Below are positions 61,001-64,000 of a DNA stretch of 64,000 bases, in pieces (the first letter of the stretch is position 1; the number at the start of each line of letters is the position of its first letter). Below the pieces are notes generated by a model. It made no database searches and had not been told where the DNA came from. It was given only the letters and a program-made list of their open reading frames with translations. The position numbers and the translations under genes were made by a program. The stretch lies in assembly GCF_020740795.1 (NCBI RefSeq), contig NC_067305.1, forward strand, positions 1,240,001 to 1,304,000, read 5' to 3'. This DNA is from Apus apus (Eukaryota; Chordata; Aves; Apodiformes; Apodidae).

Positions 61001-61333
61001 GAACCAGGCCCCCCCGGGGACAAGACACGGGGGGGGGGCCCCGCCGGGAGGTTCCACTCAAAGCCCCGCGGGGGCACCTGGGCCGAACCACTGCGGGCCG
61101 GGGGGACACGGGGACAGACACGGCGCGAGGCCCGGCCGGGAGAAACCCCTCAGGAAGACGGCGACACGTCGGGGAACACGCCCGGGAGCCCGGCCGGGGG
61201 TGCCGGCCGCCCGGTGCTCGTAGCCCGTTTTACCTCCTGCCGAGTCCAGTCCCCCCGCGCCAGCCTCCGGGGTGATGGCACCGGCGCCCGCAGCGCCCGA
61301 GCCTTCGGCCTCCTCGGGCACCTCCAGCTCCAT
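14096..61333 (-). CDS. PIP5K1C: PIP5K1C, phosphatidylinositol-4-phosphate 5-kinase type I gamma (complete coding region)
   Basis: Phosphorylates PtdIns4P to PtdIns(4,5)P2 at the plasma membrane, focal adhesions and synapses, supporting talin/integrin adhesion, endocytosis and exocytosis. Exons (minus, 5' to 3'): 61333-61234, 35192-35161, 32478-32392, 32056-31926, 31341-31224, 28924-28772, 26745-26446, 25951-25746, 24584-24501, 23979-23931, 22917-22833, 22457-22296, 21331-21193, 20912-20880, 18613-18509, 18264-18132 = 1917 nt, 639 aa ending DIYF; with exon 17 (14179-14096) 667 aa ending ESDT. I recall 640 and 668 aa for the corresponding human forms. Visible: the PIP-kinase G-loop around G171-ASGSLF and Lys188; DYSLLLG with catalytic Asp316; the IID Mg-binding motif at 396-398; the activation segment with specificity residue Glu410 in KKLEHTWK; a Ser/Pro-rich variable tail after about 450. 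The stop codon sits in an unresolved terminal exon. Start codon has a perfect GCGGCCATGG context. Identification is firm. Confidence 0.97.
14180..16327 (-). other. PIP5K1C: PIP5K1C intron between alternative exons 16b and 17
   Basis: About 2.1 kb of unique-looking sequence. Short purine-rich runs near 14210-14290 (upstream side of exon 17 on the minus strand this is a long C/T tract that serves as polypyrimidine tract). No repeat family recognised. Confidence 0.7.
16328..16402 (-). CDS. PIP5K1C: PIP5K1C alternative C-terminal exon (16b)
   Basis: 75 nt, 25 codons, phase 0/0, encoding [25 protein letters not shown]. Acceptor GGCCATCCAG, donor ATT|GTAAGT. It resembles the alternative tail ([11 protein letters not shown]) that I recall from some mammalian PIP5K1C splice forms, and it is related to exon 17 by the pattern TDxRxWxYSP. 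It could be used instead of, or in front of, exon 17; both keep the frame. Expression is not shown by sequence. Confidence 0.75.
16403..18131 (-). other. PIP5K1C: PIP5K1C intron between exon 16 and 16b
   Basis: Unique-looking sequence with one isolated CpG-rich patch at about 16752-16785. No repeat family or further exon established. Confidence 0.65.
18132..18264 (-). CDS. PIP5K1C: PIP5K1C exon 16 (end of short isoform)
   Basis: 133 nt, phase 2 to 0, ending VPVTDIYF. Contains an internal direct repeat of about 16 bp that duplicates the peptide ASQAS ([18 protein letters not shown]). Joined straight to the terminal TGA exon it gives the 639-aa form. Donor TTT|GTAAGA; acceptor CCCCTCTAG. Confidence 0.9.
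18509..18613 (-). CDS. PIP5K1C: PIP5K1C exon 15
   Basis: 105 nt, phase 2/2. Encodes [20 protein letters not shown] and [14 protein letters not shown], an acidic tail segment. Acceptor TTTCCAG, donor AAAGA|GTGAGT. Confidence 0.9.
18614..20879 (-). other. PIP5K1C: PIP5K1C intron 14
   Basis: 2.3 kb; holds a T9G8 homopolymer junction at 19617-19633 and otherwise nothing recognised. Confidence 0.65.
20880..20912 (-). CDS. PIP5K1C: PIP5K1C exon 14 (33-nt micro-exon)
   Basis: 33 nt, phase 2/2, encoding [10 protein letters not shown] plus junction Arg residues. Acceptor TTTCTGCAG, donor GCAG|GTGAGA. Both flanking phases equal, so it can be skipped without frame change. Confidence 0.9.
21193..21331 (-). 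CDS. PIP5K1C: PIP5K1C exon 13
   Basis: 139 nt, phase 1 to 2. Encodes [40 protein letters not shown] and SEQPRYR, a Ser/Thr/Pro-rich tail strongly conserved in the gene. Donor TACAG|GTGAGG. Confidence 0.95.
22296..22457 (-). CDS. PIP5K1C: PIP5K1C exon 12
   Basis: 162 nt, phase 1/1 (skippable in frame). Encodes [20 protein letters not shown] and a segment ending [10 protein letters not shown]; start of the Ser-rich regulatory tail. Donor GAAG|GTAACG. Confidence 0.93.
22833..22917 (-). CDS. PIP5K1C: PIP5K1C exon 11
   Basis: 85 nt, phase 0 to 1. Encodes [28 protein letters not shown], closing the kinase core. Acceptor CCTTTGTAG, donor TTCCT|GTAAGT. Confidence 0.95.
23931..23979 (-). CDS. PIP5K1C: PIP5K1C exon 10 (activation segment, part)
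   Basis: 49 nt, phase 2 to 0. Encodes [16 protein letters not shown]. The Glu of KKLEHTWK is the residue that sets PtdIns4P specificity in type I kinases. Donor GGG|GTGAGT. Confidence 0.95.
24501..24584 (-). CDS. PIP5K1C: PIP5K1C exon 9 (IID motif)
   Basis: 84 nt, phase 2/2. Encodes [28 protein letters not shown]; the second Asp-containing motif (IID) binds the metal ion. Donor ACAG|GTAGGT. Confidence 0.96.
25746..25951 (-). CDS. PIP5K1C: PIP5K1C exon 8 (catalytic DYSLL)
   Basis: 206 nt, phase 0 to 2. Encodes [20 protein letters not shown] with the catalytic aspartate, then the variable insert [20 protein letters not shown] and GESIDTDDT. Donor GACAC|GTAGGT. Confidence 0.96.
26446..26745 (-). 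CDS. PIP5K1C: PIP5K1C exon 7 (largest exon)
   Basis: 300 nt, phase 0/0, residues 208-307. Encodes [40 protein letters not shown] (the DLKGS motif typical of PIP kinases) and ends TLQRDCL. Acceptor GCTGCAG, donor CTG|GTAAGA. Confidence 0.97.
28772..28924 (-). CDS. PIP5K1C: PIP5K1C exon 6 (ATP-binding G-loop)
   Basis: 153 nt, phase 0/0. Encodes [20 protein letters not shown], the glycine-rich loop and the ATP-contacting lysine, then [16 protein letters not shown]. Acceptor TTTTCCTCCCTAG, donor ATG|GTGTGT. Confidence 0.97.
30755..31120 (+). mobile_element. CR1 LINE fragment 1 (3' end)
   Basis: Truncated 3' part of a CR1 retrotransposon in intron 5, plus orientation (antisense to the gene). Diagnostic text includes AACTTCTTTCCTGTGAGGGT and the terminal GGTTGGACTCAATGATCTCC ... 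ACCATTCTATGA. Non-coding relic. Confidence 0.93.
31224..31341 (-). CDS. PIP5K1C: PIP5K1C exon 5
   Basis: 118 nt, phase 2 to 0. Encodes [29 protein letters not shown]1 fragment ends only about 100 bp downstream in the intron. Acceptor TCTGTGCAG, donor TTTG|GTATGG. Confidence 0.96.
31342..31925 (-). other. PIP5K1C: PIP5K1C intron 4
   Basis: 584 nt of unique-looking sequence; nothing else recognised. Confidence 0.7.
31926..32056 (-). CDS. PIP5K1C: PIP5K1C exon 4
   Basis: 131 nt, phase 0 to 2. Encodes [20 protein letters not shown], then [20 protein letters not shown], the N-lobe start of the PIP5K fold. Donor CCAAG|GTAAAG. Confidence 0.95.
32392..32478 (-). CDS. PIP5K1C: PIP5K1C exon 3
   Basis: 87 nt, phase 0/0. 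Encodes [29 protein letters not shown], the conserved entry to the kinase domain. Acceptor CTTGCCTTGCAG, donor AAG|GTTTGG. Confidence 0.94.
32479..33960 (-). other. PIP5K1C: PIP5K1C intron 2, downstream part
   Basis: Unique-looking sequence up to the poly(T)/CR1 block; no feature recognised. Confidence 0.65.
33961..33998. repeat. 38-nt poly(T) tract
   Basis: Uninterrupted run of 38 T directly abutting the 3' end of a minus-oriented CR1 fragment, i.e. a poly(A) on the CR1 strand. The length may partly reflect assembly or slippage. Confidence 0.9.
33999..34380 (-). mobile_element. CR1 LINE fragment 2 (3' end)
   Basis: Minus-oriented CR1 3' part beginning AGAATCACAGAATCCCCAAG next to the poly(T) tract and running to the CTCCAGGCTAAACAACCCCAG block. 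Lies in PIP5K1C intron 2. Confidence 0.93.
35161..35192 (-). CDS. PIP5K1C: PIP5K1C exon 2 (32-nt micro-exon)
   Basis: Only 32 nt between a 26-kb intron and a 2.7-kb intron. Encodes [11 protein letters not shown] across the junction (phase 1 in, phase 0 out). Acceptor CTCTCCTCAG, donor GAG|GTGAGA. The peptide matches the KKAA-TE segment of the known protein in position. Confidence 0.88.
35380..35660 (-). mobile_element. CR1 LINE fragment 3 (3' end)
   Basis: Minus orientation, with two ATAGAATC/ACAGAATC-type terminal octamers and CAGGGACACCTCCCACCAGC. Very close in sequence to fragments 8 and 9, so probably the same subfamily. About 190 bp upstream of exon 2. Confidence 0.94.
41530..42081 (-). 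mobile_element. CR1 LINE fragment 4 (includes end of ORF2)
   Basis: The longest copy, about 550 bp, minus orientation. Its upstream end (42063-41839) still reads as the C-terminal tail of the CR1 ORF2 protein (visible peptide [20 protein letters not shown] followed by [13 protein letters not shown]), then the frame is lost. The 3' end at 41530 reads AAATCACAGAATTATTGAGG. Inactive, 5'-truncated relic. Confidence 0.93.
42166..42219. repeat. 18-bp tandem repeat, 3 copies
   Basis: Three copies of TCCTGGGTGCAGCCCCTC, the third diverged, 85 bp past the upstream end of CR1 fragment 4. Confidence 0.88.
46581..46758 (-). mobile_element. CR1 LINE fragment 5 (short)
   Basis: About 180 bp, minus orientation, starting ACAGAATCACAGAATCTTAG and truncated after GGCAGCCTGTCCCAGGGCTC. 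Confidence 0.92.
49165..49571 (+). mobile_element. CR1 LINE fragment 6 (3' end)
   Basis: Plus orientation, from CAAGTCTTATAACGAGCAGC to TTAATGACTCTATGACTCT. More diverged than fragments 3, 8 and 9, so an older insertion. Confidence 0.92.
50785..50980 (+). mobile_element. CR1 LINE fragment 7 (short, with internal hairpin)
   Basis: Plus orientation, from the GGTACTGGAACAGTTTGCCC block to AACAATTCTATGATTCTA. Carries a perfect 11-bp inverted repeat with a 3-nt loop at 50817-50841 not expected in CR1. Confidence 0.92.
54173..54432 (-). mobile_element. CR1 LINE fragment 8 (3' end)
   Basis: Minus orientation, starting TCATAGAATGGTTTGGGTTG. Nearly identical to fragment 3 and complementary to fragment 9, 1.3 kb away. 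Confidence 0.94.
54440..54520. repeat. A/T-rich low-complexity patch
   Basis: TATA/ATAAT-rich, partly self-complementary sequence abutting the internal end of CR1 fragment 8. Confidence 0.8.
55694..56084 (+). mobile_element. CR1 LINE fragment 9 (3' end)
   Basis: Plus orientation, from the GAGAGAGTTGGGATGTTCAG block to CAGTCTGGGATTCTATGAG. Same subfamily as fragments 3 and 8; low divergence suggests a relatively young insertion. Confidence 0.94.
61234..61333 (-). CDS. PIP5K1C: PIP5K1C exon 1 (start codon)
   Basis: ATG at 61333-61331 inside the CpG island. Encodes [20 protein letters not shown] and 13 further residues, Ala/Gly/Glu-rich like the variable N-terminus of the family. Donor GGAG|GTAAAA, phase 1. 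Confidence 0.93.
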
Positions 61334-61527
61334 GGCCGCCGCGGGCAGGGCAGGCCCGGGGGGGCAGAGGGACCGGCCAGGCCAGGCCCGCGCCCGCCGC
61401 CGCCGCGCTCCTCCCGGCCCCGGCCGTTGTCGCTGAGGAGACTGGGAACGGCGGTTACCATAGAGCGCGGGAGGCGCCGCGGCTAGACACGCCCCGGCGC
61501 TGCAGGGCGGAAGGGGCTGCGGCCAGC

Positions 61528-61536
61528 ACCGGAAGT
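61528..61536 (+). promoter_or_regulatory. ETS/GABP-type site ACCGGAAGT
   Basis: Exact core of the ETS/GABP consensus about 200 bp upstream of the PIP5K1C ATG, a motif common in bidirectional CpG-island promoters. Function is inferred. Confidence 0.5.
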
Positions 61537-61730
61537 AGAGCGGTCCTTTTCCGCCGGAATGAATCGCGACGCGAAGGCTGCCTGTCGCGATAGTCGGCGG
61601 ACTGAGGCTCTGGGACCGCCCCGACTGGAAGGCGCGGGGACAACAGAGTAGCGAGGGGAAAGTCCCTCCCGCCCCGTCCTGTCTAGCCGGCGGGAGGCAC
61701 CATAGAGTCGCGACGCTCCCCTAGCGGAGG

Positions 61731-61792
61731 GGGCGGGGCCAGCCGGTAGCCATGGCAGCGGGGGCGGGGCCAGCCGGTAGCCATGGCAGCGG
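61731..61792 (+). repeat. 31-bp perfect tandem duplication with GC box and ATG
   Basis: Two adjacent 31-bp copies, each beginning GGGCGGGGCCAGCCGGTAGC and containing GCCATGGC. Each copy thus brings an Sp1-type GC box and an ATG in good context; because 31 is not a multiple of 3 the two ATGs are in different frames. Confidence 0.9.
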
Positions 61793-62414
61793 GGCCGGGC
61801 CTGCCCCGCATCCCGGGACCGCGGGGCCTGCGGCACCACCGGCCCCCACGTCCCCCCTCTGCCCCGCGGGACCAGGGTCCTCCCGGTGCCGGGCGCCGCC
61901 CCCCGCTCGGCGGGACCCGCGGAGCCTCCAAAGCCGCCGGGCACCGAGCGCTGCCTCCGGCCGGGCCGCCCCGCCCCGCGCCGCCGCTCCCCGCCCCGGC
62001 CCCGCGGCGGGCCCGGCCCGTGGCACCATCTAGTGGCACCGCGCGGGGCGGCCGGGCCCGGGGAGGCCTCGAGGTGCGGGGCAGCCCCGGGGCGCGGGGC
62101 AGCCTGGACCCTGCCACGCCGGTTCTCCCGGCCCGGTCCCCGGGGGAGAAACGTGCCACGGGCAGGGGCAGCCCCAGCCGGGAAACCGGCTCGGTCTCAG
62201 CGCCCGCCTCCCGCGCTGCCGGGGATGGTGCCGCCGGCCCTAATGAGGCTGCTCGACGGCGTCCCCGGCCCCCGCGCCCGGCCCCGTCCCGGCCTTGGGA
62301 GCGGCGTGTGCCTGGGCTGGAGCGGCTCTGTCTTCCCCTCGGGCTGCGAGGGGCCGCGGCCAGAAGGAGCCTCTTGCTGCCGGGCTGAGGGGCGGCGGGG
62401 GAGGCGGCGGCTCC

Positions 62415-63601
62415 ATGTCTCCGTCTCTGGGGTGGCGGCTGGTGGCCGGGGGGTTCAGGAGGAACTGGTCCCCCCTCGAGGCCCCGCCGCACGGCCGTGC
62501 CCTCCTGCGGTACCGAGCCCGGCCGGACGCAGTGGCCTGGATGGAGACCCGAGGCGTGGAGCTGATTTCTGTCACTGCCCGAAAGCGACGCCGCAGAAGA
62601 AGGAAGGACGTGGGGCTGGTCCCCAGGTGGGGGGCAGAGGGAAGGGGAGGAGAGGGGATGGCAGCCACCGGCAGGGTCAGCTTTTCCTCCACACCTTCCC
62701 CAGGATCGGGAGGTCCAGGCCACTCTCAGTGTCCCTTCTTGGGGCACTGGGTGAAGGCATTGGGTCCCCTGGGGACCCCAGAGGGAGGGTTTGGGGTCCG
62801 GGACAGCGCGGGTTGGGGCAGAGCCCCACCACCTCCTTTGAGAGGTCCTCCAGGACCCCGTCCCCAGGCACCACCACCCCCAGCATCCTGTGAGCCTCTT
62901 CCTCCCCGGGGCTGGTTGGGGGGCAAGTGGACGTGGCTGAGCCACCAGCATCATGGAGACCAGCAGGGACAGTCCCCGAGACTCCTGCTGTGTCTGGGAA
63001 GCTGCTCCTGGACCCCCTGTCTCCTCCTTCCTTCCTGCAGGCAGCACCTGGGCCACAAAGGGTTACGCAAGGCACCCTGGAGTGACACCACCGCCACCAG
63101 CCCGGGAGCTCGGCTCCTTCCTGGTCGGATCCCCGGCTCGGTAAGTGCTCAACACAGTCCCCCAGGATCTGCCGGCCCCGCTTCCCGGCTGGGAATGGGG
63201 ACCAAGCCGTGCTCTCACCTGGGGAACCGGCCATGCTTTGTCCCTCTCTGGGTGGCTCCAAGACCCGGTGACCCTCCTGGAGTTCTGTCCCCGTGGCAGG
63301 GAGGTACCTCGGGGGGAATCCCAGCACCTTTCCAACACAGCTCCGCACCCCGAGGGCTGGAGGACTTTCCTCCATCCTCCTGATTTATACCCTGACCGGG
63401 TCAGACGTTCCAGAGACCCTTTTCCTAGTGGGAAAGGGGGGGGGTCCAGATCAGCCCATCAAGGTGTGGGTGGGGCTGGGTTAGAGGAGCTCGGGGGGGA
63501 TCTCGGACCCTTGTCCTGTGCAGGCGGGACCAGCCAAGGAGTCGGTGTTCTGGCAGCACTGGCTGAGGCCAGGGACCCAGCTGATCCCAGGAAGGCTTTA
63601 G
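62415..63601 (+). CDS. candidate three-exon gene, unknown product (129 aa)
   Basis: Possible exons 62415-62626, 63041-63140 and 63524-63601 (stop TAG). Splice signals: CCCCAG|GTGGGG, a long pyrimidine tract ending CTTCCTGCAG|G, a strong CG|GTAAGT, and TTGTCCTGTGCAG|G; phases 2 and 0 agree and the sum is 390 nt. The predicted protein starts MSPSLGWRLVAGGFRRNW, an amphipathic basic start like a mitochondrial presequence, has a run ARKRRRRRRKD and no family that I recognise. A GATAAA at 63708-63713 followed by GT-rich sequence could be the poly(A) site. Caution: the first frame is also open through the first two proposed exons and their intron because of GC content, so this may be a non-coding divergent transcript or 5' exons of the next gene (TJP3 by synteny). 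Confidence 0.35.
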
Positions 63602-63707
63602 GGTCCCAGGTTGAGGACCCCCATCGGCAGGAGGGGTGGGAAACAGGTTATGGGTGGTGGAGATGGCCACGGGGCAAGACTGGGGTGGGCAGGCTGTGTT
63701 GCTTCCT

Positions 63708-63713
63708 GATAAA
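63708..63713 (+). terminator. candidate poly(A) signal GATAAA (plus strand)
   Basis: Variant hexamer 107 nt after the TAG of the candidate plus-strand frame, followed by GCTGCTGTCC, GGCTGTGG and TTGCTGTCGGTGTC. Supports, but does not prove, a transcript end. Confidence 0.3.
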
Positions 63714-63868
63714 TAACCAACCCCTCTGCTGCTGTCCCGGCTGTGGACATTGCTGTCGGTGTCATCTGGGGCTGGGAAAAGAGTGAACCAGGGACCCTGC
63801 AGAGGGATGAGCTGCCCTGGCACAGCCCGGGCTTCGTTTAGCATTAAAAAGTCCAGGAGATGTTGGGC

Positions 63869-64000
63869 AGAGGGGGGTCTATGGGGCAGAGCTGAGTGCG
63901 TGGGGCAGGGCAGGGTGCGTGGGGATGCGTGGGGCAGAGCTGGGTGTGGGGGGCAGAGCGGGGTGCATGCGGGTGTGTGGGGCAGATGGGGGTGCATGGG
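63869..64000. repeat. degenerate minisatellite
   Basis: Irregular copies of a G-rich unit around GTGGGGCAGAGCTGGGTGCG, about 12-20 bp long, running off the right edge. Units differ in length and by several bases. Confidence 0.8.

Larger units (their letters stand above)
35193..61233 (-). other. PIP5K1C: PIP5K1C intron 1 (26 kb)
   Basis: Very long first intron. It contains CR1 fragments 3-9, an 18-bp tandem repeat (42166-42219), an A/T-rich patch (54440-54520), A-rich low-complexity DNA near 38850-38900 and a small CpG-rich patch near 37808-37840. The rest (35661-41529, 42220-46580, 46759-49164, 49572-50784, 50981-54172, 56085-60480) shows no exon, RNA gene or other repeat family that I recognise. 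From about 60480 upward it belongs to the promoter CpG island. Confidence 0.75.
60480..62560. promoter_or_regulatory. PIP5K1C: CpG island, PIP5K1C promoter, probably bidirectional
   Basis: Two kilobases of extremely CpG-rich sequence spanning PIP5K1C exon 1 and extending 1.2 kb beyond its start codon. No TATA box. Contains GC boxes (GGGGCGGGGCC) in a duplicated block at 61731-61792 and an ETS-type site at 61528-61536. The extent to the right and the spliced open frame starting at 62415 suggest divergent transcription (inference). Confidence 0.75.

Noticed and set aside
61783-62388. 201-aa plus-strand frame starting in the 31-bp duplication
   Set aside because: Good ATG context but low-complexity GC-driven peptide; the competing frame from the other copy is equally open.
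61683-63056. 457-aa minus-strand frame upstream of PIP5K1C
   Set aside because: Crosses the promoter CpG island and the proposed plus-strand introns; low-complexity Arg/Pro/Gly; no splice support.
1-64000. CRISPR arrays, bacterial operons, phage or endogenous viral genes, tRNA/rRNA genes
   Set aside because: None seen. Tandem repeats present are short direct minisatellites without spacers, and no retroviral LTR or gag/pol frames were recognised.

Overview
The window is vertebrate nuclear DNA, almost certainly from a bird. Two multi-exon genes with GT-AG introns and CpG-island promoters fill most of it. Nine fragments of CR1, the dominant avian/reptilian LINE, lie in the introns; mammal-type LINE-1 or Alu copies were not seen. 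There are no bacterial operons, CRISPR arrays, phage genes or recognisable tRNA/rRNA genes.

Layout, left to right. 1-4040: intergenic DNA starting with a GC-rich CpG island (about 180-1450) that looks like the promoter/first-exon region of a minus-strand gene lying off the left edge (TBXA2R would be expected from mammalian synteny; inference). 4040-9258: complete CACTIN gene on the minus strand, 10 coding exons that splice in frame to 743 aa, with a poly(A) signal at 4056-4061. About 9535-14095: the 3' end of the next gene, holding an ancient MIR/CORE-SINE-like element. 14096-61333: complete coding part of PIP5K1C on the minus strand, 16 constitutive exons giving 639 aa, plus two alternative C-terminal exons (84 nt, the talin-binding tail, total 667 aa; and 75 nt, a related alternative tail). 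Intron 1 is 26 kb and carries eight of the nine CR1 fragments. 60480-62550: CpG island with the PIP5K1C start and a candidate bidirectional promoter. 62415-63720: a possible three-exon plus-strand transcript of unknown identity (129-aa ORF), followed by a degenerate minisatellite at the right end.

The two firm genes are co-oriented and close: a likely poly(A) site of PIP5K1C (GATAAA at 9535-9540 followed by a GU-rich stretch) lies less than 300 bp upstream of the CACTIN start codon. CACTIN is a nuclear splicing factor and PIP5K1C makes PtdIns(4,5)P2 at membranes, so they share a neighbourhood and not a pathway. No new defence or metabolic system is visible. The most interesting items are the pair of sequence-related alternative C-terminal exons in PIP5K1C, the candidate divergent three-exon transcript, and several small structural oddities in repeats. 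Splice sites were placed by reading phase and consensus by eye; both genes add up to whole codons at lengths close to those known for the human proteins.
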